DNA of 64,000 bases from contig OX419339.1 of assembly GCA_948470475.1 (NCBI GenBank), forward strand, positions 11,669,863-11,733,862. Reading direction: 5' to 3'. The DNA comes from Galaxea fascicularis. Taxonomy: Eukaryota > Cnidaria > Anthozoa > Scleractinia > Euphylliidae. The notes under the pieces are model-generated. The model ran no database searches. It saw only the letters and a list, made by a program, of their open reading frames with translations, and had not been told where the DNA came from. The position numbers and the translations under genes are program-made. Every line of letters begins with the position of its first letter. Within the stretch, counting starts at the first letter, position 1. This document shows, in pieces, positions 12,391-25,635 of the stretch.

Positions 12391-15300
12391 TTAAAGCCTT
12401 TCCTCAAAGTTCACGTAGAACCTCTCCGGCGTAAGACTGAGACCCGCCTGACCCTGAAGATTGATCCCTTGATACTCCGCTGGCAAACCATCCTGTGTAA
12501 GACGGAAGCTGTGAAGCAGCGCTGCAAGAAAAACGCAGATTGTTTTCATGACCAGGACCTCACCAGGGCACTTACGGCGACCGGCCGAGAATGGCATGAA
12601 ACCATCAAGGAACTTGGGATCGATCACCTGACCTTGGCCATCCAGGAAACGCCTGGGATCGAAGACATCCGGGTTTTTCCAGACTTCAGGATCGTGATGA
12701 ACTGACCACAGATTAACGAAGACAACTGTGTCCTTTGGAATTGTGAACTCCCGGACGTTTGCCTCGGCTGTTGTGGATCGTGGCATTGACAGTGCTACAA
12801 TGCTGGTCACCCTCAGCACCTCGTAAACTGTGGCTTGCAGCAGGGGAAGGGATGGTATGTCTTGTAGGGTTGGCAGCCTCTCTCGACCAATCAGTTGATC
12901 TAATTCGTCATGCAGCTCGCGTTGGATGTCCGGGTATTTTATTAAGTACGCGAGACTCCAGTGTAGTGTAATGGATGAGGTGTCGAAGCCAGCACCAAAG
13001 AGATCGGCCAAGACTGGAACAATCTGTTCGTCGCTGAGCACAGGAGCCATACATAGGGTGTCCTCTCCGGGTGGATGATTTTCTTTTTCCTTCTCAGTTT
13101 CTCTCTCAACAACGTTGATAAAACTGTCTGCGATATTGCGAACTTGTCCGTCAAGATAGTTTTCTTTGTTCTTCTCGAACATCTCGGTGATGAAGCCCAA
13201 GAAGACCTTCATTGTCAGGACGAGATTTGAAATCGCTTTACTGGGAAGGTACTTCGCCAGAGGCAGGAAATCAACGTGGCTGCTGCCAGTCACCGACTCT
13301 CGGAAGTTGTCGGAGAGCTCTAACATTTTTCGAAGACCTTCGTCGTCGTACGAACGTTCCACTCCAAACAGGGCGTTGAGTATGATATTTGCTGTGGCAC
13401 ACTGGAGAGTCATGAGAGCATTCACGGGCCTTCCCATTTGTTGCTTGAAGCTGTGGATCAAACGTTGAGATTCGTGCACCAATTTCTCTTCCAAGGCTTC
13501 TTTGGCTTTGACAAAGTTGTGGATGGCACCTACAGTGATCTTACGAGACAGTCTCCATTGGGGTGAGTAAGTAGTCAGGCTCAGGCTGTTGCCTTGAGGA
13601 TTGGCAATCTGAAAGGTGTGGAGGTTTGGCCGTCCGGCGAACACAATCGAGTGCTTCACGAGGGTTTCTTGGATGGCATTCATGCCATTTAGCACCACAA
13701 CCAAACGATTTCCGAGCATCAGGCTAAACACATCACCATACTTCCGGGACATTTGGGTGAAGTCGATGTGTGGGAACTTTCCCAGACGAAAAGAGGCACC
13801 TGTTACAAAAACAAAACATGTGCTGTGTCAGTTGGGAATTTGCAGATAAGCGTGCGAGTAGAAATTTGCATTTTTGTTAATGTGTTGACTCTACAGTTTA
13901 AAACCATTAAAACTGTCTGCATGTTCAAGGTCAATTGCCAGAAACATAACTTTATTGTTTGAAAGGTATGCCTGTCGAGGAAGTTATTTTCCGTTATTAG
14001 TATTTGTGTAAAATCGAACCTTCTAGAGTCAAAGGAATGCTAGGCCTGTTTCCCTTGGCAAAAGTCACGAGTTCGTGCTCGAAGCGTAACGTCGGCGTGG
14101 ACCATGGAAATAGAACTTCACTTGAATACGTGATTAAGGACTATGTAATTGACATAAGTTTACAAACATTTGTTCAGTCGTTTCTACACGGGAACATACA
14201 GGCTAAGTTGCATGAGCTAAGCCGAGGTTTACAGCTTACTGGTTAGTTTAGTTCCGCTAGCCGAAAATACCAGGAACCTGTCGGTGGAATTCATTTAACT
14301 TTAGTGGTTCATCTTTTCAAATCGTATTCTAGCTTATCTATGTGGGAGGATAAATGGTCTAAGAGGGACATTGTTAAGTCTTTATTTCGCTCTCCTTGAG
14401 TGCATTCCTCCACGTGCTCTATGTTGCTCTAGTGCCCACGTTCAACTTCTGTCATAACTGTGGTACTAAAATCAACATGACATTTCACGTTGTTGCTTTG
14501 TGGAAGTAAAGCGTAAGTTTGATGACGGCAAACAGAAATCTCATATTCCTAGGAATGAAATGGATCTAATATTCCCGCAGTGCATGGAGACGTAGCTTGG
14601 TTAATTGCCACTGATTATTGGGTGAGGAAAGCGGCACGTAACGTTCTTGAAAGTAACTGACTGAAGTGATGCGTGCGATATTAATTAGGCTGCCACTGTA
14701 TGTTGACAATTCGTCTTTTGTTGTGGGTTCATTTTATCACATCCAATAAGCTCAAAGATAACATTTCATTGATATCGGAAGCCGTCGTTTGATCGCATGG
14801 GCAGGAGCGCCCAAGTAACATTCGTAGCGGAGGACGTTTTCTATTACCAACCACTTCACGCAGCGTCTATTCCAGCCGACGTCACTTGGTTGTCCACCTT
14901 GTTTAAAATGTTTAATAACAACGACTATATCTTCTTTAATTTGAATGGTGTAGGTAGAGCCTTTTGAAAACCTACTAAAAGTCGTTTGCTGAGCTCTTTT
15001 CGCCCAAAGTTGATGTCCAAGCGTTCTCACGCAATTATGATTATGAACAATTATGAACAAGGTCATGACTGTTTCGTCGATGAATATATCAAGTGAGTTT
15101 TCAAAGTTGGTGAAACACGTATGCGTTTTTTCTTTGCATAATTTATTGGCTGATGGCTTGCCGGGATCACGACATTGTTCAAGAAAGTTATATTCCAGCT
15201 TCTGAGGCTGCCTCATCAGCAAAAAACCTCTCGAAGCCATACAGCTGGAAAAGTTGGATAAGTTTTGCAGTAGAAAATTGCGAGGAACGCGCCGGAGGGG

Positions 15301-16961
15301 GCGCCAAATAGCCGTGGGATGTTTCTTGCAGAGACATTGATGTTGAGTTGGTCTCAGGTTGGTCACTTCCACGGTCAGTTTCAAGTAGATCGCGATTATG
15401 ATCAAAAGACAAACGTCATCAATAGGAGAAGTAACTGACGGATCGGGTAAAACCGAAAACGTTTAAGTGATCAATGGGCTATAACATATGAACTAAGTGT
15501 GAAGGGATTTCACAAACTTCTATCAATGAACTACCGCCATGGAGGCATTGTTTTTGGGCTCAAGTTAATGAAGTGCGTTCTTTGAATTTGTATCAGAAAC
15601 TGCGATGAAGTCAAAACAATGGGAAACGCATTCATCCACTAAAATACTGAACTTCAGCAAACATGTTTACGTTGCGGAAAAATAATAAAGAAAAACGATC
15701 TGTTCACGTGAAATGTTGCAAGTTACTCCCTTGTCAATTCAACTAATTCGTATAAGTAATGTGCGGTGTCAAAGTCCATCTTTTCTTTATGTAAAGATAT
15801 AAAAGAATCTAGACAATACTGGCGATTCTTGTGAAAATAAGCCAAATTTTTTTGTTGTTAAAGTTAAACAGAGTAAAAGGAAAAAGTTTATCCGCGTGGT
15901 GGCCGTAAAAATGAATTTCCGCGTTGTAATCCGGGTTACAATGGAGAGTGTTTCCGTTTTTTCACTTTCCTTTTAGTTCCGCTGTTGGTTTCTCGTTTAT
16001 CCAACTTTAAATATTACGTAAGTTCACCAGATTAAAGGCTTTTTATTTCGTGTTTAACGCGCACAACAATTCCTTGAAAGATTTGTTAAAATAGCTTCGA
16101 TTTGTTAGAATAGTTTGTAAAGTGTACAATCAGTCAATCACAGATTAATTTTTAACAGGTAACTCATGCATGGGGTAAAACAAGGCGACTGAAGTGGTGA
16201 CGCTTGCGTTCTGTTGATTTTGATCAGCCTGGCTAAAACCATAGCTTAGCTATTATTCGCAAAAGAAAAGGCATTAGGGATGAACAGCGCCTTGGTAATT
16301 CGGCTAGTAGCACGCAACACTCACCCTGTCTGTACGCTAGCGTCATGCAAGAGGCTGGGACGAATAATTACTAACTCATTATGCAGTTTTTATCGGATGA
16401 TTCTCTAAACAAAGAGCCTTTCTTGCCAAGAATCGCATAATTTTAAGGGAATTTTCAGACCGGTAGAAAGAAATTGTCAAAGCCATAGAAATCGAGTAAT
16501 TTTGAAGTGTCCCAAATGATTCTTCTGAGTCACGGAGATTTTATCAGATTTGTTAAACGCTACTAAGACCGAGATCCGATTTTGTTACTTAAATCTCTTG
16601 AAGGACGAATGCCTTATTTTAAGGTAGCTTTTGAGGTAGCTTTGTCAGAATCAATCAATAAACTCCTACTTGCACTGTTCCGTGTGGTACTGTAAAAAGT
16701 GTTCATAAAGTTTTTCATTTTACTTCTGAATGGCGATTCTGATAGAGGACGTACAAAATCGAACATTATTTAAAGCACTGCAGAGGAACTTAGTTTGAAC
16801 AAATTCTTACCAATCACCGGTAGGCCCCAAGGTCCTGGTGGTAGCTTCGAAAAAGAGTGATCCCATATTGCTTTTCCAGAGAGGAACAAACAAATCAAAA
16901 CACAGAGCAAGAAAATCTGCGCCAGTGATGAAAACTCGTCAACTGCGAACGACAAGCCCAT
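12391..16961 (-). CDS. cytochrome P450, clan 2 (CYP1/CYP17-like), two exons
   Basis: A heme-thiolate monooxygenase, expected on the ER membrane. The coding sequence joins 16961-16811 to 13799-12391, 519 residues, the usual length for the family. The start is ATG at 16961 with A at -3 and G at +4; an open stretch upstream has no ATG. Residues 11-29 form a signal anchor, followed by the PPGP hinge (41-44). Further motifs are helix C WxxxR (W132-R136), I-helix AGFDTS (320-325), K-helix ExxR as EVLR (377-380), the DPRRF meander motif (431-435) and heme loop FSAGRRKCPG with ligand Cys461. All catalytic motifs are intact. The I-helix LFGAGFDT and FAGRP segments resemble CYP1 and CYP17/21. The substrate cannot be told. 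The 3.0-kb intron (13800-16810, phase 1) has GTAAGA and CAG borders. Confidence 0.93.
14752..15412 (-). other. open frames inside the P450 intron
   Basis: One minus-strand frame stays open for about 217 codons (14752-15405). An overlapping frame is open for about 74 codons (15188-15412). Neither begins with ATG and neither shows a motif I recognise. The second frame has a protein-like composition (ETDRGSDQPETN, FERFFADEAAS). They could be a decayed retrocopy or chance. The block does not obviously recur in the duplicate locus at 6-9.7 kb. Confidence 0.25.
16811..16961 (-). CDS. cytochrome P450 exon 1 (membrane anchor and PPGP hinge)
   Basis: First coding exon of the P450 gene. It encodes residues 1-50 plus the first base of codon 51. 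After a short polar start comes the hydrophobic anchor SSLAQIFLLCVLICLFLSG, then PPGPWGLPVIG at the splice junction. The donor is GTAAGA on the minus strand. The break after PVIG in phase 1 joins exactly to ASFRLGKFPHIDF in exon 2. Confidence 0.88.
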
Positions 16962-19900
16962 GTTGAGGTGTCTCAGCGAAATGGAAAATTTTTGTTCTCC
17001 TGTTCGCACCTTGTTGCTCGGTGTTCAAGGTTCAAATGGTCTCAGGAGAGAAAGAGATTGAGTGTAAATATGCGGGCAAATTGTTTACACCCGGTTGATC
17101 TCTTATCTGTTTATCGGCTCTAAGCACGCTATTCTTTTTGTGTCAATAAAAAGACGGTAATTTATTAGTTCACGTTTTGAGCGAGTGCTCCTTGTGTGCC
17201 GCAGAGCATGCTACTTCGGGATGCTGCCATCAGCAGCCCTAAGGCTCTCACATAATTTTTTTGATCGCTCTTCTGATCTTGTTGGTGCAGTTAGCGGTGT
17301 TCTTCCGGCTGTAAAACGGAGTCCTATTAATTGAAATAGGTGCAACTTAATATCAAGAGGTGTTGATGATATTAAAAGGGCAAGGAATTAGAAAGGCGTG
17401 CAAAGCTAAACGAGGTGTAACTCAGTAATCGATGATGCACGGTAACCCTTTGATGGCGGTAAATTCTATTAAGAGACATCAATACCGTGAAAGGTCACAA
17501 TAGCTGCTATTTTTTGCAGCACCCTTGCTGAGAGAATTGATTAGATAGTCCTCGGGTCATAGAGAGATGTGCAGAAATATCCAAAGTGTTTCTGCTCGAC
17601 CGAATACCAATTTTGGTCAACTGTTGTCATTATTTTAGTGGTGGAGTTATTTGAATTGAAGACAATTAAAGTAATTGATGTCTGAGTGCTGCTAATATCT
17701 GCATCAAGCTCATTGGTCGAGAGATTGTTTTAGGGTCAGAGGTCTCTTCAGTGAAACCGGTGTACACGCGGCTTGCATGTGATGATTCACCTTACACGAA
17801 GAGCGCAGTCTGTGCGTTTTAGCATGGGGGTAACTTTAGTGTTCAGTTGATGCCTTGTGCACGTGTAAAAGGTACATAAAATAATAGTTGAGGTAATACA
17901 AACGTTGTTGTTTGACGATTCAGTGATTTTTTTTTCTCTGTCTTCATCTAGTACTCTTACTTGGGTCCGGAGGTACAAAGTTTTATTCAAACCTCTCTCA
18001 GGGTTTCAAATTGTGTTTTTGAGCCGAGGCAGTTTGGCCAGTGCGGGCACTCCCAGAGACAGAATTGCAATTATGCTATACCTTTTGTCCTTAATCTGTA
18101 GAAGATAACCTTAGCTTAAGATTAATAATTCAGAGGAAATCGATCGGCGTACAGAATTTTGCTATCAATGGCATCGGTAATTATTTCTGTACAAATTAGC
18201 TGCCTAGCCCATGGCCGCTCGAGCAATGTTGTATTTAGTGTTTGTCTGTATCCAGAACAACACAATCGGTTGTGAAAACAGTGAAAGCTATCAGTCTGAT
18301 GCTAGATAAGCTGTAAAGACCCTACTCGAGCGGAAATAGCGGGAGATATCGCGCACTTTGGTGTGCAATATCCCTGTTTTGACCAGAGGGATAAGTGCGC
18401 GTCAATCTAGTCCAGTGGATTTCTTCACAGCAATGACAACCTGTTTCCGTTGCGAGAAACTGTTGTCTAGGGATATAAAATGATATTTTATAAATGTATC
18501 TGGATTCGCGTCGAGTAAGACAAGCTTTCCCAACAGTCATTAAATGATTAATAGGGTGGATTTCCAATTCCTCAAAAGCCCGGTGCACATGCACCTATCT
18601 GATCGATATAAAAGCACTCTTGCATTCTGCCCCCACTATCACTAAAACCTTTTTGACCTTGGTTTGCGAGCTATCTTGTTTATAAATCAACAGGAAAGCA
18701 TTGGTAAAAGTTTCTGGGAGATCAGATAGCTGTAAATCACACTCGAATTTCCTTTCAAGAGTGCTAACCACATACGAGTTGAATAGCCTACAAGGGCTGT
18801 TTTGGTCTTTACAAGTCATGTTTACTTCTTCGGGTTTACAATTACTCTCCCGGATGGTCCATGAGTGACTGAGTTGTACGTGTTTAAGTGTGAAATAGCA
18901 TTGTTTTTTCCCTCCTATTTTGATTGATATAGTTTGGCTTTAGCCAGAAGTAGCTTTGGGGGGTAACTGCCACTCAAAAAACCTCTTCTTCAAACCAGCG
19001 AAATCAATACTAGCCTTTCAATATTGTCCTCTAACCTCGTAACAGCAATAAGAGGAGGACAGGGGCTGAAACAATTTCACCAAGTTTAAACCTCATAAAT
19101 AAGAATTATCACTAACTCCCGAACTAGCTTTGCAGCATACCCGGTAAGTTTTCGTCAACGAGTTCTTGGTCAGATTATTTTGCCACCGGCAACTCTCGCC
19201 AAAACCGTGTACAGCCGAAACCTTTTTGGCACCATTGATTTTCAACTTTGGCGTTGACAAAACCTTGCGAAAGTCGTGCTAGCCAATTATTCGAGAATAT
19301 CTCTTAAATTATTTTGTGAGAATGACTGATGTTTGGCCGAGACTTGACCGGAGATTGTCTTAATTCTTTGGGTAATTAGAGCCTGTGAGTATTTTATTAA
19401 GGTCGGAGTTCGAGAAGTATCTCAGATAGTAAATTTGTGTAGCTGCCGCGATGACCTGCTAGGTGATAAGAATCATTACTGTGATTAAGATTATACGATG
19501 CTCCTGGTGATACGGTATGTATGTGCATCACTATTCTTGCATATTAGGCTTTGCTAACTAGACTGAAGCTGGTTTCAACAGTTGGCACTTGGAGACATTT
19601 AATCAAGTTATTTCCAGATCTTTGACATGATGTTCTTCGCCTCAACGTCCTTGTAAACACAATGTTTATAGCTCAGACTGAAATCGAGAGGATGCTTCAA
19701 GAAAACACACAATAAACGTTGTTCTTTGGAAGATTGATCCACTTAGCCCTGAAAAACTTTACGAGCACGAAAACCTCGAAACGCGCAAGGACTGCTCTCG
19801 GGAATTTAGGTGTGGTTTGCCGCCTTACTTCTCGTACGCCCCAATAACTTGCCTGTTAAGTTTTTATATATATCAATATATATATATATTCTTTCTTTTA

Positions 19901-20930
19901 TTCTTTTTTTTTTTAATCAGCTGGTGGTAGCTTTTAATGTAAACTGGCGTCCGTATAAAACCATACGCATTTTCAATTTAGCTTTTAGAGGATCAAGAAA
20001 GTGAAATACCCGCGGTGCATTTAGAGTAGTTTTGGGACTCAACTCAATGCCGTAACCCTTGCCATCTGCATTTCCTCTTCACAACACCAATTTCGGGAAA
20101 TTCAGGCAATAGGATCGAATGGGACGGAAGCAGTTTTCGAGAAGAATATTTTTACGGAAAATTGGGTATACATTCGGCCGAGGGTTGACCCGGATGTCCT
20201 GAAAACGAGAAACTTTGGTTCCCACTGAGTACATGAATCACAATGACTTGTGATATGGAAGATTGCTTCGTCTCAGTTGCAAGAAAACAGTAAATAGAGG
20301 GAAAACGTTTGTTTAAGTGATGCGGGCCTTAGCATTTAATCTTCAAACTGGAGAACGTCTATTCCAGCTGTTTGAAAGATAAAATACGTTCCAGATACCT
20401 AAAGGCCTAAACGGCTTAACTGGAACCACACCCAGTTTGAAAGATGTAATTATTCTTTATTGTCACACGCGTATTAGGAAAAAAACTGAAGGATCCGAGT
20501 TCCTTCAACAGGAGTGCTCTACCACTGGGCTCGTGTGTATTCAGATCAGGATCTTTCATTCGCCACGTTTAAAACAGATGTCATCTTATTTTTTTCTCGT
20601 CGAATTGAAGCCAGTACGGTCAAGCATATATATTATTCCGAGTAGGTATTTGAGTAAATCAAAACAGTTGTTATGTAATCAATTTTGTGTAATTTTTCCC
20701 ATGGACTTGATGTGAAAAGCTATTTTTGTAACTACCGGCTGCAAGTATATCACAGCATGTTGGCTTGCTGCTAGAAATAGCTAATTGGGCCCAGCAGGAA
20801 TCACTTCAATTTTGTAAATGTTCAAAAACGTTTATAAATCATAAATTGTCGGCGTGAAAAAGTAAATAACAAAAATACAACAATAATTCCATCTCCTGTC
20901 AAGCGTCCATTCAATGATTGCTTGTAACTC
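16962..20930. other. P450 5' flank and unassigned sequence
   Basis: The part to about 17220 is shared with the decayed duplicate at 9465-9700, so it is probably promoter or 5' UTR of the P450. A 74-codon ATG-started frame at 18595-18819 (-) has no recognisable motif. A TA-rich microsatellite lies at 19866-19890. Nothing else is supported. Confidence 0.35.
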
Positions 20931-20936
20931 CAGAAC

Positions 20937-20985
20937 CAACCTCGTTCCTTTTCTTTCTAGGAAAAAAACCTTGGGAACGAGGTTG
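20937..20985. mobile_element. 49-bp inverted-repeat mini-element
   Basis: CAACCTCGTTCC at the left is mirrored by GGAACGAGGTTG at the right. The ends closely resemble those of the 76-bp element at 27868-27943 (CAATCTCGTTCCC). No clean target duplication is visible. Confidence 0.45.
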
Positions 20986-22110
20986 CTTGAAAACTAGAGT
21001 AAAAAAACGTAGCTCCAAACAATCACTTTCAGTTTGGGGTTTGTTTCAACCTCTTAATCAAACTCGAATGACTCGGGTTGTGTCCTGTATAACACCAAAC
21101 TTAATTCACTCAAGTAAAACCCGTCAAAAGATTGCCGGCACTCCGGGGACTGTTGTCATCCTGATATAATTGAATTGTGATGGTAAAGAACATCAATAGG
21201 AAACACCAGTAAACTGTTCTCGAGTATACTTTGGAAATCCACTCCCGAAGAACCTCTACTGAAAAACATTGCTTTGCTGCCTGTCTATGGTCCTCAGCCA
21301 TTCGATTTCCCCCTCTTGAGCTTGGCTCTATTCCGTTCAACAATTGTTGCCGCAACAATGTTCAACATTTATTGATCAAAAAAAGTTGAACGATGTTGAA
21401 CCCAGTGTATCATTTGCTTAACTGAAAGCAGCGCATGAAATTCTCAGTTACCATAAACGTAAACTGTATTTTAAGTTGTCTGAAATCTTGTTTAAACAGG
21501 ATGTACAACTTACAACTGAGGGTTATGAAATTTCAGAATGAAACATCGATCAACGGTAACCAAGAAATCTGCATAGTTATATTGTTCCCCTTTACCCATT
21601 TGGTTTATATTCGTTCTCTGCCCTCGTTCTTCTGTCTAAACACCTTCCTCTTCTCTCCCACCCCTCCCATTGCAATAAATGTTTGTCTCTTTGCACCAAG
21701 TCCTCCTTCAAAGGAGGAGTCCTCCCTTCCTGTGAGTCAGTTGTACAGATATACTGAATTAATGGGTAAACCCTCTTTTAAGCATTTCATCATTCAAAAA
21801 TATGCAACACGCGTAATTGTACACATCAACCTTGGCCAAATGCATTCGCATAGCGGAAAATTGTCAGTGCTCGTTTGACTTTCATCATGACCAAAGGTCC
21901 CGAAACTCTGATTGATCTTTTAGGTTTCCGCTTGATTTCCGCACTCTTCCTATTTATTTTGTCTGACTAATGGTTGCTTTTCTTAACGAGACCACTTAGC
22001 TGAGTCTAGCTGAGCTGGAAGGTGTTCTTAAAGGTCTTAACAAGGTATGTATCACTCGAATGGGACTCCTTAAATACTGAATCATAATCCTTGCTTGAGT
22101 GTGTTCTTCG
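20986..22110. other. no gene recognised; one palindromic patch
   Basis: A motif-free open frame of 147 codons at 21435-21878 is not supported as a gene. At about 21336-21402, GTTCAACAATTGTTGCCGCA, AACAATGTTCAAC and GTTGAACGATGTTGAAC form an inverted-repeat patch resembling the one at 22253-22330. Confidence 0.35.
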
Positions 22111-22470
22111 ATTCCAACTTTGTTATTAGGTAATGAAAGCAGGCGTGATAACTTTATGATATGCTGTAAAAACGTTTGTGCCCACTCAGTCGCAAATACC
22201 ACCAGATGATTGACGCGATTGACAAAAATGAGCCAGAGCAAGTGACGCCGGCATGCACGGTTCGAACATCGTGCAACAATGTTGCACAACAAATGTTGCA
22301 CGCGTTGCAGCAACGTGTTGCCGCCGGAATAGAGTCTCTATTTTCCAGCTTTGTTATTACGTAATAAAAGCAGACATGATAACTTTATGCTATGCTGTGA
22401 AAAAGGTTGTGCCCACTCAGCCGCAAATGCCACCAGACGATTGACGCGATAACAAAAATGAGCCATAGCT
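22111..22470. repeat. direct repeat pair flanking a GTTGCA palindrome
   Basis: A block of about 127 bp at 22111-22240 (AACTTTGTTATTA through AAAAATGAGCCAGAG) recurs at about 22343-22470 with roughly 10 percent differences. The 100-bp spacer is built from GTGCAACAATGTTGCAC and related palindromic GTTGCA words. It looks like an insertion between two direct copies. Confidence 0.55.
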
Positions 22471-23095
22471 CAGTGCTGGACTGCAGAGAAGTCGTTGTAG
22501 CGTTTTCCGATAATTTTATTGTTCAGTTCAAATAGATTTTCCGAAGCTCGACACTCTTGAATTTCAAAAACGATTTCCTTGGTCTGACGAAGATAAACTA
22601 GCTCTTACTATAGTGGAGAAATATCCCGAGAAAGGGGCATACCGTGCTTCACGAGAAAATGACAGTAAACTTGTGCGGTTGCCATTAGAAACCAACATTG
22701 AACCCTTTAATCCGAAGTTCAGTTGACCATAAGTTTGTATTGCACCAGTCTGTCACGGTATCAAATGAGACGGAAACCGTCTCGTGAAGTCTCAGTGTTT
22801 GCAAATGTCTCTTTTAATCAAGGTCATATTTGGGTTACCTCAAGGCGAGTTATTACATAACCTTGACTTCCCCTGCTCTGAAAACGCTATTTAGTAGCAA
22901 ATTTGTTGAATAGCAGAAATGACAGTACCCCCTACGGCCTCATCAGGAAGTGATATCCCGCTGGATTTTGCAAGACAATGATTGGAATAAATTTTTCGTT
23001 TGGACCACAGAGGATTGCAGCGAGTTCTGTGAGTTTGAAAACCTTTCGACGAATCAGGTTAACTTCGATTTGCAGGGTATTCAGGCTTTAATAAA

Positions 23096-23352
23096 TCGCC
23101 CCATGTAAGGTAATTCGGATTCCGGAATTCAAGAAATGTTCGTTTGTAGAATCCGAAATCCTGGGCTCTGGAATCTGGAATCCAGGTCTTGGAATCCGGA
23201 ATCCCGCCAAAGATTGGAATCTGGAATCCAAATTGCTGAAAATTCACTTAAGATCGGGCTGATTGGAATCCGGAATCCAGTACCTGGAATCCGAAATCCA
23301 CAGCATGGAATCCAGAATCCAAGACTATCTCGGATTACCTTACATGGGGCGA
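23096..23352. mobile_element. MITE with internal GGAATCC minisatellite, 6-bp target duplication
   Basis: The ends TCGCCCCATGTAAGGTAAT and its inverse bound a 257-bp insert, filled with GGAATCCGGAATCC-type repeats. It is flanked by AATAAA at 23090-23095 and 23353-23358. Units 1 and 2 have the uninterrupted site (GGCTTTAATAAAGGTTGAG at about 31312 and 43158), so the boundaries and duplication are secure. Confidence 0.85.
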
Positions 23353-25635
23353 AATAAAGGTTGAGATATGGCAAAACTTCGTGGAGTTGGAACTGTTGTG
23401 TTGACTCCTTGTCTCAGTTTAATGGAGTGTTCAAGTGTTTGAGCGACGAGGAGTGGTATTTGCATTCGTTGAAAAGGTAGCAACCACTTGCTAGGTTTGG
23501 ACAAAACAAGTACTGTATTGTTCGCTTTCTGCCTCGATACTTCTGATCACAGAGGTTCTTGTAAAAGGGAAGACGTCACATCGGAAGAAATGATGCAACT
23601 TTCAAGGCTCTGCAGCAAATGCGGTAAGCCTTTAAGAGCAATGGCAACCTTAATCTTTGTGCCAAGTTAATGAAAAATAGGATCTCAATAATCTGTAAGA
23701 GCAGGGCTTGAAATTGGGCAGAGAAAAAGCATAAATGATATAAGAACTTACAGGCAGAACTGATTAACTTAATTGAACTGAATTACATACACTTCTTTTC
23801 TGTTGAATCCCAATACTTCATGAAACAATTCTAAATGGCTGATGATCCGGTGTTCGAAAAATAATTGTTTGTGTTCAACTAAGGAAGTGTAGTCCATATC
23901 AAACTAATAAAGAAAATGTTTGGGAATGAAACCAGCTTTGTCGCAGAAAGAAATGGTACCTAAACTTGTAATTTTGATTTAGGCCTCATCTTCATTCATC
24001 AAACTTTAAAAGAAAAAGGCTTCCCTAAACTTTATGAGAATCCTGTCCCCAAGAGTTTTCTTCAAAAGAGATATTACAAGATATTTAAGGACTAGTAAAT
24101 TTTTTTTCACTGTCTGTAATGGAAGAGAGGGCTGCAATATATTAGCAATAATACACTACAAAATATTGTTTTTCATGATACAAACATTAATATCATGATA
24201 TTGTTGTACTATATTAAGTACCTTTCTCTTAAACCTGTAGTAAGTCTTAACAAACATCCTGCATTTTATTACTTCTGTGACTATTTCTGACAAAAATAGA
24301 GGAGCATCAGTAGCATGTATGAAGTATATGCCTTGTACTTTCTTGGTATATGCCAAATGGTTGTTAGTCTTATCAGTGCAAGCGAGCAAAACAGGAACAC
24401 ATTTGCTACTTGAATCTTGTATTATATCATGGGCCAGGTGTAAAATAATTACTGACGAAGTTTAATGTAAATAACTTGGACTTTTTAATAAAGATATTAA
24501 TTTTTCCACAAACTCACAAAATGTCATTGCTTTCTTTAATTTGGTGGTAAAATGCTGCGGCTGTTTTGACTGCAATAATTATTTATGCACTGTTACCTTT
24601 TTTGGAAATATTTGATATGAATGAAAATCAGTTAGCATTGAAAAATTGATTGTAGCAACCCCAGATTGACTCTAGTGTTCATGAAAATGCACTTGTACCA
24701 ATTGGCCACACATATTATTGTGATATATCTGTTTATTTTATGACTTTTTGTGTGAAATTAATGGGTGAGCTCTTGTTATGGTTTCGTATAATTAATAATG
24801 TGTGGACTTTGGCACCCTGTTAGTCCGTAAGGTTTGTGGAGTTCAATACGTTGACATGGCACACTCGACTTTGCACACTTTTACCTGTTTTCTACCAGCT
24901 TCTATTGAGAGGGATTAATGTGTTTAAACACAGGAACGGTGTGTTTTTCTATCATGACAAATTTTAAGTTTTTGCTTTGTGATGGGTACCCAGAATAATT
25001 ATGGGTATGAAAACAATCATTCTTTTCATAGATAAAATGAACATGGTCCATCGCTTTTGTTAACTCTCAGGCACTGATAACTTTAATTCTATCACCGTGC
25101 CAGATGATATGCAGCCAATTCACTTCTCCGCCTCTGTTGTCATTGTATTGCATAGCTTGTGCATCGACGCGTCCACTTTTGAACTGTAGCTTTCTTTGTT
25201 ATGTAATAAGAACTTAAGAGAAAGATGAAGTCTCTCTCCATAGTACTGCGACCTTAAGCTATTTAAACATCAAGAGTTTCTCTTTAGCAATGTTTAAGTG
25301 CCGCTTTTAATACTCTAGATAACTTCATAAACGTTAATCCTACAACAACCGGTAAGATAAATCACCAACAAACCACACAAATCAGTGAACCCAAAACGAC
25401 TAAAATATGATGAAACAACCGAGCAAACTGACGGCTAGAGAACCGACGACTACAACAATGAAGGACCAAACCACCATGCGATTAGGCGGCCGAACCAATG
25501 AAAGACCGAAAAGGATAATGCACCGACAGCGAATGACAGCCAAACAATCGTCCACATCCCGTCCGCTATGTTTTTCTTTTTTCGCGGGGAGGTCTATCGG
25601 AAATTCGTTCCCTGTTGCGTCCGCACTAGTTTCTA

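Noticed and set aside
12352..13849. Several plus-strand frames across the P450 exon
   Set aside because: Opposite-strand shadows of an intact, motif-complete P450.
21435..21878. 147-codon plus-strand frame
   Set aside because: No domain, no splice or start support; composition fits AT/pyrimidine-rich non-coding DNA.
23136..23357. Open frames through the GGAATCC repeats on both strands
   Set aside because: Created by the minisatellite inside a MITE.
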